Position numbers and translations under genes: made by a program. Positions 23,417-31,555 of a stretch of 33,414 bases of DNA are shown piece after piece; positions within the stretch are counted from its first letter, which is position 1, and every line of letters starts with the position of its first letter. The notes under the pieces were generated by a model. The model worked only from the letters and a program-made list of their open reading frames with translations, made no database searches and was not told the origin of the DNA. Source of the stretch: JAAFIP01 sp043778205 (GTDB lineage Bacteria; Pseudomonadota; Gammaproteobacteria; Burkholderiales; Burkholderiaceae_C); the NCBI GenBank assembly GCA_043778205.1, contig JAYWGO010000200.1:1-33414 (forward strand), written 5' to 3'.

Positions 23417-24028
23417 TCATATCAACTCAAATTTTTCTAAAATATCACTTACCAGCTCTAGCCTGATGACCGGATTGTCCAGTTCTAGCATTCTTTGTTT
23501 GAGTGCCAAAGGGATAGGCAGCAGTTCACACCAGCGGTTAGAAACCCAGCTGCAATCAGTCCACTCAATGTTACTTGCCGAAGGTTCAGGGCCCAAGGGC
23601 TGCGCTGGCAGGGCCGCCATCACATTGCGCAGGGTGGTGGCGCAGCTTTGCAGTTCGTCTGGCACGGTCACGGGCATATCGTGGTCTAAATGCTCTACAT
23701 CGGCTGTCCACAGGCCGTGTTTAAGGCGTTCGCGGCGCAGTATACGAAAGCGCTGTGTGCCTACGCAGCGCACTACCTTGAGGCCGGGTTGGGGCGATTC
23801 ATGGTGCGTGATGGTAGCCAGAGTGCCTACGTTGGCAAAAGCCTCGAGGCCTTGCGGTACTTGCACTTCAATACCTTCGGTCAAACCCACTACGCCAAAC
23901 GGTGCACCAGCTTTGATGCATTTGTTAACCATGTCCAGGTAGCGTACTTCAAAAATGCGCAGTGGCAGCACGCCTTGGGGGAAAAGCACACTCCCTAGCG
24001 GGAACAGCGGTAGTGAGGTAAGTTGCAT
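23417..24028 (-). CDS. LON peptidase substrate-binding domain protein
   Basis: A 203-residue protein consisting only of the LON substrate-binding (LAN) domain, with no ATPase or protease part. The family opening LPLFPLGSVLFPQGVLPLRIFEVRYLDM is recognisable (described here as one strand-rich motif at residues 6-33), followed by PFGVVGL and a strand-rich core. Stand-alone proteins like this are common in proteobacteria and their role is unknown. It lies 20 bases after accD and is probably cotranscribed with it. An AT-rich tract without a hairpin follows its stop. Confidence 0.88.
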   Translation of the reverse strand: MQLTSLPLFPLGSVLFPQGVLPLRIFEVRYLDMVNKCIKAGAPFGVVGLTEGIEVQVPQGLEAFANVGTLATITHHESPQPGLKVVRCVGTQRFRILRRERLKHGLWTADVEHLDHDMPVTVPDELQSCATTLRNVMAALPAQPLGPEPSASNIEWTDCSWVSNRWCELLPIPLALKQRMLELDNPVIRLELVSDILEKFELI

Positions 24029-24048
24029 AGCGGGCTGCGCAGAAGTTT

Positions 24049-24921
24049 TTAGGCCACCGCATCGGCAGGCTGGCGCTGCAGCATGGCCAAACTGCTAGAG
24101 AGCTTTTGGCGTAACTCCCGACGGTCGCAAATAAAATCGACCGCACCTTTTTGCAGCAAAAACTCAGCCCTTTGAAAACCTTCGGGCAGCTTTTCGCGTA
24201 CCGTGTTTTCAATCACACGGGGGCCAGCAAAGCCAATCAGCGCTTTGGGTTCTGCAATCACCAGGTCGCCCACAAAAGCAAAACCTGCGCTTACGCCGCC
24301 CATGGTAGGGTCGGTGAGCACGCTGATGTAAGGCAGGCCTTTTTTGGCCAAACGCGTCAGCGACGCATTGGTTTTGGCCATTTGCATCAAGGACAGCAGG
24401 CCCTCTTGCATGCGCGCGCCCCCTGTAGCGGTAAAGCAAATGAAGGGGACTTTTTGCGCAATAGCGGTTTCTACGCCGCGTACAAAACGCTCGCCCACCA
24501 CCGAGCCCATAGAGCCACCCATAAAGTCAAATTCAAAACAGGCCACCACCACTTCGATACTTTGAATAGCGCCGCCCATCACAATCAGTGCGTCGGTTTC
24601 GCCGGTGTTTTCTAGCGCCTCTTTCAGCCGTTCAGGGTATTTGCGGCTGTCTTTGAACTTAAGCGCGTCTACGGGAATAACTTCTTGGCCGATCTCATAG
24701 CGGCCTTCAGCATCTAGCAGCACATTTAAGCGCGCGCGCGCGCCTATGCGGTGATGGTGGCTGCATTTGGGGCATACGTTATGGTTGTGCTCTAGGTCGG
24801 TTTTGTACAGCACGCTGTCGCAGCTGGGGCATTTGATCCATAAGCCCTCCGGCACTTGGTGGCGCTCGGTGTGGTTGCTGGCCTCCATTTTGGAGGGTAA
24901 GAGTTTTTCTAGCCAAGACAT
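24049..24921 (-). CDS. accD: Acetyl-CoA carboxylase carboxyltransferase subunit beta
   Basis: The beta subunit of the carboxyltransferase, acting with AccA to transfer carboxyl from biotin to acetyl-CoA in the first committed step of fatty acid synthesis. The 290-residue protein has the N-terminal zinc ribbon (Cys31, Cys34, Cys50, Cys53) and the crotonase-like core with GGSMGSVVGERF, TGGARMQEG and DPTMGGVSAGFA. The ATG at 24919-24921 begins with the family start MSWLEKLLP and has AAGGA about 9 bases upstream; a longer frame overlaps trpA and is rejected. It lies 22 bases after trpA, the usual Burkholderiales order. A GC dinucleotide run at 24730-24743 encodes part of GARAR. Confidence 0.97.
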   Translation of the reverse strand: MSWLEKLLPSKMEASNHTERHQVPEGLWIKCPSCDSVLYKTDLEHNHNVCPKCSHHHRIGARARLNVLLDAEGRYEIGQEVIPVDALKFKDSRKYPERLKEALENTGETDALIVMGGAIQSIEVVVACFEFDFMGGSMGSVVGERFVRGVETAIAQKVPFICFTATGGARMQEGLLSLMQMAKTNASLTRLAKKGLPYISVLTDPTMGGVSAGFAFVGDLVIAEPKALIGFAGPRVIENTVREKLPEGFQRAEFLLQKGAVDFICDRRELRQKLSSSLAMLQRQPADAVA

Positions 24922-24943
24922 AGCATATTCCTTGTGAAGGGGT

Positions 24944-25753
24944 TCAGGCATCTAGCGCCGCGCGAATGCCGCGCAAAAAGTCTGCCGCCACAGCGCACAC
25001 TCTTTCATGGGGCTGGTCTTCGATCAGCTGGATAATTTTGCTGCCAATCACCACCGCATCGCTCACAGCGCCTACGGCCTTGGCGGTAGCGGCATCACGG
25101 ATGCCAAAGCCCACCCCCACAGGGATTTTGACATGCTGTTTGATACGCGGTATGGCCAGCGCGACGGCTTGGGTGTCTAGCGCGCCCGAGCCCGTTACGC
25201 CTTTGAGCGACACGTAGTACACATAGCCGCTGGCCAGCTTGCCCACCAGCGCCATGCGCTCCTGGGTAGACGTGGGGGCCAGCAAAAAGATCAAATCCAT
25301 TTTGTGGTCGCGTAACTTGGCTGCGAACTCTGCACATTCTTCGGGCGGATAGTCCACCACCAGTACGCCGTCTACCCCGGCGCTGGCTGCGTCGCGCACA
25401 AAGCCGCCGCAGCCGTGCTTTGTGTCGTAGCGCTCTACCGGGTTGGCATAGCCCATCAGCACCACCGGGGTGGTGCTGTCTTTGCTGCGAAAGGCTTTGA
25501 CCATCTCTAGCACCTGCGCCGTGCCAATGCCCAATCCCAGTGCTTTTTCGCCAGCTTTTTGGATCACCGGGCCGTCGGCCATGGGGTCGCTAAACGGCAC
25601 GCCCAGTTCAATAATGTCAGCACCTGCATTGACCATGGCGTGCATCAAATCTGGCGTGATATTGGCGTAGGGAAAGCCTGCGATAACGTAGGGGATCAAG
25701 GCCTTGCGGCCCTGGGCTTTCAATGCCTCTAAAGTGGGTTGAATGCGGCTCAT
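24944..25753 (-). CDS. trpA: Tryptophan synthase alpha chain
   Basis: Cleaves indole-3-glycerol phosphate to indole and glyceraldehyde-3-phosphate, passing indole to TrpB in the alpha2-beta2 complex. The 269-residue TIM barrel has the family motif around IELGVPFSDPMADGP, with catalytic Glu49 and Asp60 at the expected positions, and the phosphate-binding GVGFGI segment. Its ATG overlaps the trpB stop by four bases (ATGA), as expected for the coupled synthesis of the two subunits. It is followed by accD. Confidence 0.98.
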   Translation of the reverse strand: MSRIQPTLEALKAQGRKALIPYVIAGFPYANITPDLMHAMVNAGADIIELGVPFSDPMADGPVIQKAGEKALGLGIGTAQVLEMVKAFRSKDSTTPVVLMGYANPVERYDTKHGCGGFVRDAASAGVDGVLVVDYPPEECAEFAAKLRDHKMDLIFLLAPTSTQERMALVGKLASGYVYYVSLKGVTGSGALDTQAVALAIPRIKQHVKIPVGVGFGIRDAATAKAVGAVSDAVVIGSKIIQLIEDQPHERVCAVAADFLRGIRAALDA

Positions 25754-27021
25754 TTCACCACCTTCATGACGTGCTCATTGCCGCCTTTGACCGATTGGCC
25801 TTTGCAGGAAGGCCTGCAAAAGAAGTCGGCGTTGCTTAAATCGGCCACCGTGCCAATGTCTTTGTCACCACGCCCTGACATATTAATCAAAATGCTTTGG
25901 TCGCTGCGCATAGTCTTGGCCATTTTCATGGCATAGGCCACTGCATGGCTTGACTCTAGGGCGGGGATAATGCCTTCGGTGCGGCACAGGTAGTGGAAAG
26001 CATCTAGCGCTTCTTGGTCAGTAATGCCTACATACTCAGCCCGGCCAATGTCGTTCAGCCATGCATGTTCGGGGCCTACGCCAGGGTAGTCAAGGCCCGC
26101 GCTGATAGAGTGGGTCTCGGTGATTTGGCCGTTATCGTCTTGCAGCAGGTAGGTGCGGTTGCCGTGCAGCACACCGGGGCTGCCTTTTTGGATAGAGGCG
26201 CTGTGTTTGCCTGTCTCCAAGCCTTCACCAGCGGCTTCCACGCCAATTAAGCGGGTATTGGGGTGCCCAATGTAGGGGTAAAAAATACCCATCGCATTGC
26301 TACCGCCGCCCACACAGGCCACCACCGCATCGGGCTGCTTATCGCTGCCCAAATAGAACGGCATTTGGGTCAGGCATTCTTCGCCAATCACACTTTGAAA
26401 GTCGCGCACCATCATCGGGTAGGGGTGCGGGCCCGCTACCGTGCCAATGATGTAGAAGGTGTTGTCCACATTAGCCACCCAGTCGCGCATGGCTTCGTTG
26501 AGCGCGTCTTTGAGGGTTTTGCTGCCGGAGTCTACCGGTACCACCGTCGCGCCCAACAGCTTCATACGGTACACGTTGGGGCTTTGGCGTGCTACGTCTA
26601 CGCTGCCCATGTACACCACACATTCCAGCCCATAACGGGCGCAAATGGTGGCGGTGGCTACGCCGTGCTGGCCTGCGCCTGTTTCTGCAATCACGCGGGG
26701 CTTGCCCATGCGCTTGGCCAGCAGGGCCTGGCCAATGGTGTTGTTGATTTTGTGGGCCCCAGTGTGGTTGAGGTCTTCACGTTTTAAATAAATTTGCGCG
26801 CCCCCCATTTCACGGCTCATACGGGCCGCATGGTAGATGGGTGACGGACGGCCTACAAAGTGGGCCAGTTCGTATTTAAATTCGCGGATGAACTCGGGGT
26901 CTTTTTGGTAGTGTGCGTAAGCGTCTTTCAGCTCATTGATCGCGTGGGTCAGTGTTTCAGATACAAAGCTGCCGCCATATTTGCCAAAATGTCCGCTGGC
27001 ATCGGGTTGTGTGTAGTTCAT
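25750..27021 (-). CDS. trpB: Tryptophan synthase beta chain
   Basis: Pyridoxal-phosphate enzyme joining indole and serine to tryptophan. The PLP lysine is Lys91 in HTGAHKINN, and the phosphate-binding glycine loop is CVGGGSNAMG. At 423 residues it is about 25 longer than E. coli TrpB. The extra residues follow SGRGDKDIGTVADL at the C-terminus and include two cysteines (CRPSCKGQ); similar tails occur in Burkholderiales, so this is a lineage feature rather than a frameshift. It overlaps trpF and trpA by four bases each. Confidence 0.98.
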   Translation of the reverse strand: MNYTQPDASGHFGKYGGSFVSETLTHAINELKDAYAHYQKDPEFIREFKYELAHFVGRPSPIYHAARMSREMGGAQIYLKREDLNHTGAHKINNTIGQALLAKRMGKPRVIAETGAGQHGVATATICARYGLECVVYMGSVDVARQSPNVYRMKLLGATVVPVDSGSKTLKDALNEAMRDWVANVDNTFYIIGTVAGPHPYPMMVRDFQSVIGEECLTQMPFYLGSDKQPDAVVACVGGGSNAMGIFYPYIGHPNTRLIGVEAAGEGLETGKHSASIQKGSPGVLHGNRTYLLQDDNGQITETHSISAGLDYPGVGPEHAWLNDIGRAEYVGITDQEALDAFHYLCRTEGIIPALESSHAVAYAMKMAKTMRSDQSILINMSGRGDKDIGTVADLSNADFFCRPSCKGQSVKGGNEHVMKVVK

Positions 27022-27734
27022 GAAAGGTTCTTTGCAATGTGTTCGTCTGCGCGGCGCACTGCGGCGACAAACTGAATGATTTTTTCGGGGTCTTTGATGC
27101 CCTTGAGCGTTTGACCGCCCAGCTCAGGTGCAGATCCGGGCGCATCGACTTCCACCCCCGAGCTCACGTCAACGGCCCAGGGCCGCACTTGCAAAATACC
27201 ATCGGTCACGTTTGCAGGCGTCAATCCACCAGACAAAACGAGGCGAGAGCGTGCGTTTAGTAGCGGATGTGACCAATTGATTGCGTTCCAGTTGAATGTT
27301 TTGCCGCCCCCACCGTAGCCGTCTACGTGGGCATCTGCCAAGATAGCCTGCGCGTCGGGGTAGCCTTGGCTGAATTCTACCAAGTTGAAGTTGTCTGCGC
27401 CAGACAAAGGGATGCGCGCCGCACGCACGTAGGGCAAATTTAGCTGTTGGCAGTCTTGGGCTGTTTCATCACCATGAAATTGGCATATGGCCCAAGGAAT
27501 TGCTGCATGAGCAGCTATGATATTAGTAGTATTTTCGTTGACAAAAAGCAGTACTGGTGTAACAAAAGCCGGCAATCGCCGCGACAGTTGCGCAGCGCGT
27601 TCGGGCGACACGTAGCGTGGGCTGGGCGGGTACAGCACAAAACCAATGGCATCTGCCCCTGCGTGCACAGCTGCGTCTACGTCTTGCTCGCGGGTTAGGC
27701 CGCATACTTTAATTCGGGTTCGGTGAGGTGTCAT
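27018..27734 (-). CDS. trpF: Phosphoribosylanthranilate isomerase
   Basis: Isomerises phosphoribosylanthranilate to CdRP in tryptophan synthesis. The 238-residue TIM barrel begins TRIKVCGLTREQDV with the catalytic Cys, and has the conserved QFHGDE and LSGGLTPANV segments. The ATG at 27732-27734 overlaps the truA stop (ATGA) and is better than a TTG nine bases upstream. The stretch encoding NTTNIIAAHAAIPWAICQ, at 27482-27531, is unusually AT-rich in codon choice. It matches the dispersed ATAGCT repeat over about 50 bases without changing the expected spacing between LFVN and FHGDE. So part of this enzyme appears to be repeat-derived while the frame is intact. Confidence 0.96.
   Translation of the reverse strand: MTPHRTRIKVCGLTREQDVDAAVHAGADAIGFVLYPPSPRYVSPERAAQLSRRLPAFVTPVLLFVNENTTNIIAAHAAIPWAICQFHGDETAQDCQQLNLPYVRAARIPLSGADNFNLVEFSQGYPDAQAILADAHVDGYGGGGKTFNWNAINWSHPLLNARSRLVLSGGLTPANVTDGILQVRPWAVDVSSGVEVDAPGSAPELGGQTLKGIKDPEKIIQFVAAVRRADEHIAKNLS
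27482..27531 (-). repeat. Dispersed ATAGCT repeat, copy 5, inside the trpF reading frame
   Basis: On the minus strand it reads TACTACTAATATC, ATAGCTGCTCATGCAGCA, ATTCCTTGGGCCATATGCC. Compared by eye with copy 2, about 40 of 50 aligned positions agree with no gap. The frame of trpF runs through it unbroken. Confidence 0.75.
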
Positions 27735-28528
27735 GGCAGCCAATCATACGCTGCAGTGCTTGCGGGAAGCCCCCAGGTTGGTTCATACACAGGGCCCAAA
27801 AAGTACAAACCGTCGGGGGGGAATGTAGGGGCTGCTGCGGCGCGGCTGCGCGCTGCCAGGACCTGGGCCATCCACTCTGGGCTTTGGTTGCCTTGGCCAA
27901 TGGTGATGAGGCAGCCCATGATGTTACGGATCATGTGGTGCAAAAAGGCGCTGGCCTCAAACTCAAACCGCCAATACGCCCCGCGCCGGCTAATGGCCAG
28001 GCGGCGCAGGGTTTTAACCGGACTGAGTGCTTGGCACTGGGCGGCCCTGAAAGATGAAAAATCATGCTCGCCCAGCAGGTACTGGGCGGCCTGTTCCATG
28101 GCATCGAGCTTCAAAGGCCGGTGTACCCAGCCGACCCTGCCAGCCTCTAAGCTGGGCCGCACGGCAGAGTCGAGCACTACATAGGCATAGCGGCGTGCAA
28201 TAGCGCTGGCACGGCAATGAAAGCTCTGTGGTACAGCGCAGGCCCATTGCACGGCAATGTCGGTGGGTAAATAGCTGTTGGTACCGCGCACCCAAGAGGA
28301 CGGGTCGCGCTCTAGCAGCGTGTCAAAGTGCACCACTTGGGCCAAGCCATGCACGCCAGCATCGGTACGGCCGGCGCACAGCGTCACTACGCGGCTGCCT
28401 TTCGGTAAACCACAAAAAGCCGCTATAGCGGCTTCAAGTTTGTCTTGTATGGTGTTGCCGCCGGTTTGGCTTTGCCAGCCAAAGTAGCCTTGGCCAGCAT
28501 AGCTAATACCCAGCGCAATACGGGGCAC
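27731..28528 (-). CDS. truA: tRNA pseudouridine(38-40) synthase
   Basis: Forms pseudouridine at positions 38-40 of tRNA anticodon arms. The 265-residue protein has the catalytic Asp56 in AGRTDAGVHG and the family opening RIALGISYAGQGYFGWQ. The start is a GTG at 28526-28528 that overlaps the fimV stop by one base (TAGTG); no better codon is available. The stop overlaps trpF by four bases. Thus fimV, truA, trpF, trpB and trpA have no gaps between them and probably share transcripts. Confidence 0.96.
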   Translation of the reverse strand: MPRIALGISYAGQGYFGWQSQTGGNTIQDKLEAAIAAFCGLPKGSRVVTLCAGRTDAGVHGLAQVVHFDTLLERDPSSWVRGTNSYLPTDIAVQWACAVPQSFHCRASAIARRYAYVVLDSAVRPSLEAGRVGWVHRPLKLDAMEQAAQYLLGEHDFSSFRAAQCQALSPVKTLRRLAISRRGAYWRFEFEASAFLHHMIRNIMGCLITIGQGNQSPEWMAQVLAARSRAAAAPTFPPDGLYFLGPVYEPTWGLPASTAAYDWLP

Positions 28529-31308
28529 TAGCTCAGGTCCGCCACCATACGCTGTGCACGTGCTTTCAGTGCGCCAGAGGCTTCCTGGGCTACTTCTTGT
28601 GCCAGCGAGCGTGCGCCATCGTTGTCGCCAATTTCGCGGAACTCTTGGGCCAAAGCCAGCTTGGTTTCTAAAGGATCGCCGCTGAGGCCTTCGTCCGAGG
28701 CAAAATTGGCCATCGCAGGCGTTGCAGCGCCAGGCAAGTCCAGCGACAGGTCACCCAAGTCAAACTCCAGTGCCTCGAAGGCGGGCTCTGCTGCACCAGC
28801 GGCTATCGCCATCGGCGCGGTAGGTATAGCAGCAGAGAGAGAGGGCGGTGCAGGGTCAAAGTCCAGGCCGTTGGCAAAAGAGTCCATGTCGGGCGCAGAC
28901 ATCGCCATGGGCGCGTCAAAGCTTAAATCGACACCGGGGTCTGCTGAGGGTTGGCGTGCCATGCCGGAGGTTTGCTGCACATGGATAGGCGAGGTGGTGA
29001 CATGGCTTGGGTCGGCAAACTGGGGCGCGTCCATCAGGTCATCACCGCTGGAAAAATCCAAATCCAGGTCAAAGTCTACATCGGGGTCTGCTGCGTTTTG
29101 CGATTGCACCGCTTGTGGTGTGGTGTTGCCTGCAAAGGCTGATGTGCTCATGCCTGCTGCGCTCATGCCCGCAGCAGCTACAGCGCCCATAGCGCCTAGC
29201 GCACCTAAGCCACTGACCGCGCCGTTTGCACCGCCACCGTGCTGGTACAAAGGGTTAGCGGGGTCTATATCCCGGCCTAAAGCGCTGACAGTTTCCCATT
29301 CAGCTCCATGGCCTTTGGTCACAACAAAAGCTTCGTTGGCTACACTTTCAAACGCTTTGGTATCGCGGCGCTTGGCGTAAATTTCCATCAGTTTGACATG
29401 AATAGCCACGCGCGCAGGGTTAGTGCGCATGGCTTCTTTCAGAATTTCTTCGGCTTGCAGATCGCGGCCGTAGGCCAAGTACACGTCTGCTTCGGCTACC
29501 GGGTCTACATCGCCCGCAGCATCAAGCTGGCTGGGGGAATAAACCATGGACGAGCCACTGGCTGAATTGGGCGCATCGTTGGTGTCTACGCGCTGGCCAC
29601 CAGAGGCACCAAAGAACGAGTCAGGCTGCAAGCGGCTTTCTAAGAACGAGCTGTCTACCTGTGCGCCTTTTTTGCGTTGGCGGAAGCGGTAGGCACCAAA
29701 GCCAATCAACACAGCGGCTAAACCGCCGGCTGCTAGCGGCGTGTAGGGGCTGCCTAACACACTGTCCACCAAGCTTGGCTCAGGTGGTGGAGGTGGCGCT
29801 ACAACCACAGGTTTAGGTTTTGCAGTGTCAACTACAGGGGCAGCAGCTAGCGTGTCGGTCACTGGCGGCGTTGCGCTGGCCGCTGTAGCGGTCGGCGCAA
29901 TCACAGTGGTTGGCGTAGCCATAGCGGCTGTTGTGGGCGTGGCCGCTACGGTTACCGGCGCTACAGCCGCCGGCACGGTAATAGTGGGAACTGCTGCTGC
30001 GCTAGCGGGGGTGGCAGGCGCTGGTGCAACAGGTGCCGAAGGCTTGGCAATTGCAACCGTAGGCGTGGGTGCGTTCAGCTTACTGAGTTCTTGGATATTT
30101 TTAGACAGCTCGGCTGTGCGTGCTGCAGCATCTTTAGCGGCCTTTTCTTTGGCAATGGCGTCTTCTTTGCCACTGTCTTTGGCGGCTTTGGTGCCCGACG
30201 CAACACCTGCTGCCGCTACAGCGCCCTTAGACAAAGTTAATTTGTCTGGGGTAGCTGCGGTAGCTTTGCGGTCTTGTACTTCGGCTTGCACTGTGCCTGT
30301 AGCTTTGCGGCTTGCACTGGGCGCTGTGGCGGTGGGTGCGCCCTGGGCTAAGCGGCGGCGAAATTCGTTGAAATCTTTGCTTTGCGCGGTGATGGTTTGG
30401 CGAGCCTGGTCTTCAGATGTCGCACTGGCTGTTTCGGCTGTGGGAATGTCTAGCACGGCGCCTTTTTTCAGGCGGTTGATGTTGCCATCAATAAAGGCAT
30501 CTGGGTTGGCACTGAGCATGGACACCAGCATTTGGTCTAGCGAGACACCGGCCGGTTTGTAGCGAACCGCGATTTGCGTTGCAGTGTTGCCCGCTTTGAC
30601 CGTGATGCTGCCAGGCTTGGCCGACTGGCTTGCCGGGGCGGGTGCAGGTGATGGTGCCGGGCGTACTGCCACGGGGCGGGGTGCGGCGGGGGCTCGGGCA
30701 GCAGGTGACGTTGCCGGGCTGGTACTTGAACGTACTGCTGGGCTGGTCATCGCACTGGTGCCAGCAGCAGCACTTGGCGCTACCCCTGCAGCAGTGTTGC
30801 TGCTAGGCGCTGCTTGGACGCGCGCATTAGACGGGTCAAACAGCATGGTGTAGTCACGCACCACACGGCCTGTAGCCCATGTGGTTTCTAAAATCAGGTC
30901 AACAAAAGGTTCGTTGACAGGCCTGTCGCTGGTGAGCTTGAGGTAGCTGCTGCCGTTAGGACGGCGCTGCAGGGTGATTTGCGCGCCGTTGAGGGCAGAG
31001 TTGTACTCTAGCCCTGCTGCACGAAAAGCGTCTCCGCTGGCAATCGATGCCTTCAGGCTGGCCGCTTCCTCTACGTTGATATCGGGTACTTCGATTTCAG
31101 CGCGCAAGGGTTCACCCAGCGCAGACAGCACATTAACTTTGCCTAGCGCCAGCGCCTGCGCATCCAGCGCGGGCAAGCCTAGTGACAAAGCCAAAGCGGC
31201 AGCCGCTACTGGCGTGCGCCAAATAGAAATACGGCTGGCACGGGGTGCAGCCTGCGAAAGTGTTCCGAGCGAGGGCTTGGAAATGGGATTTTTTAGTGTG
31301 TTCCGCAC
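28528..31308 (-). CDS. fimV: FimV-like pilus assembly / polar hub protein
   Basis: A 926-residue inner-membrane protein related to FimV, which binds peptidoglycan and organises polar type IV pilus and twitching functions. The order is an N-terminal hydrophobic signal (about 32-52), the FimV N-terminal domain beginning LALGKVNVLSALGEPLRAEI (residues 53-72), a LysM domain at about 233-286, long Ala/Pro/Thr-rich low-complexity linkers, a single transmembrane helix at about 520-540 with RFRQRKK after it, a TPR-like stretch at about 600-655, an acidic Asp-rich cytoplasmic region, and the conserved FimV C-terminal helix pair (about 875-926). The start is a GTG at 31306-31308 with TAAGG close upstream. 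Its position upstream of truA is typical in Burkholderiales. Confidence 0.93.
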   Translation of the reverse strand: MRNTLKNPISKPSLGTLSQAAPRASRISIWRTPVAAAALALSLGLPALDAQALALGKVNVLSALGEPLRAEIEVPDINVEEAASLKASIASGDAFRAAGLEYNSALNGAQITLQRRPNGSSYLKLTSDRPVNEPFVDLILETTWATGRVVRDYTMLFDPSNARVQAAPSSNTAAGVAPSAAAGTSAMTSPAVRSSTSPATSPAARAPAAPRPVAVRPAPSPAPAPASQSAKPGSITVKAGNTATQIAVRYKPAGVSLDQMLVSMLSANPDAFIDGNINRLKKGAVLDIPTAETASATSEDQARQTITAQSKDFNEFRRRLAQGAPTATAPSASRKATGTVQAEVQDRKATAATPDKLTLSKGAVAAAGVASGTKAAKDSGKEDAIAKEKAAKDAAARTAELSKNIQELSKLNAPTPTVAIAKPSAPVAPAPATPASAAAVPTITVPAAVAPVTVAATPTTAAMATPTTVIAPTATAASATPPVTDTLAAAPVVDTAKPKPVVVAPPPPPEPSLVDSVLGSPYTPLAAGGLAAVLIGFGAYRFRQRKKGAQVDSSFLESRLQPDSFFGASGGQRVDTNDAPNSASGSSMVYSPSQLDAAGDVDPVAEADVYLAYGRDLQAEEILKEAMRTNPARVAIHVKLMEIYAKRRDTKAFESVANEAFVVTKGHGAEWETVSALGRDIDPANPLYQHGGGANGAVSGLGALGAMGAVAAAGMSAAGMSTSAFAGNTTPQAVQSQNAADPDVDFDLDLDFSSGDDLMDAPQFADPSHVTTSPIHVQQTSGMARQPSADPGVDLSFDAPMAMSAPDMDSFANGLDFDPAPPSLSAAIPTAPMAIAAGAAEPAFEALEFDLGDLSLDLPGAATPAMANFASDEGLSGDPLETKLALAQEFREIGDNDGARSLAQEVAQEASGALKARAQRMVADLS

Positions 31309-31356
31309 AAAAGCCTTAACATGAATTTGCGAAAAATGACGTTAACATCAACACGT

Positions 31357-31371
31357 TAGCTTGACAAGCTA
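31357..31371. promoter_or_regulatory. Perfect dyad upstream of fimV
   Basis: TAGCTTGACAAGCTA is a perfect 7+1+7 palindrome about 50 bases before the fimV start. On the minus strand it overlaps TTGTCA, a possible -35 box, with TAACGT about 17 bases downstream. It could be an operator. The rest of the 247-base gap (31309-31555) holds only the hairpin listed next. Confidence 0.4.
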
Positions 31372-31507
31372 GATAAGCGTTTAAGTTTGGATACCACGGG
31401 TTTGCCTATGTTACGTTTAGAGTTTGTTGCCTAACCACAACGATTGGTAGCGCATGCTTACCGTGCTCGGTGGGAAAGCAACACTCAGTTTGTAAGTACT
31501 AACTTTT

Positions 31508-31541
31508 AGGTTTGGAGATACTAAAGAGCTACTCCAAACCT
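31508..31541. terminator. Strong hairpin downstream of asd
   Basis: AGGTTTGGAG (31508-31517) pairs perfectly with CTCCAAACCT (31532-31541) over a 14-base loop. It lies about 15 bases after the asd stop codon on the minus strand. No T tract follows on either strand, so it may be an mRNA 3'-end stabiliser or a pause site rather than a classical intrinsic terminator. Confidence 0.45.
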
Positions 31542-31555
31542 GCCGCGCCAGCGCT

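Noticed and set aside
24730..24743. Seven-fold GC dinucleotide run in accD, a possible phase-variation tract
   Set aside because: It encodes part of the conserved GARAR segment of an essential enzyme in the correct frame, so slippage would be lethal.
25750..25830. TrpB C-terminal extension with two cysteines as a possible fusion or frameshift
   Set aside because: The tail is in frame, overlaps trpA in the normal way, and similar extensions are known in Burkholderiales TrpB.
29825..30562. A 245-codon open frame on the plus strand opposite fimV
   Set aside because: It is antisense to the Ala/Pro/Thr-rich linker of FimV. Such GC-rich, low-complexity coding sequence keeps the opposite strand open, and its translation is itself Ala/Val/Gly low-complexity.
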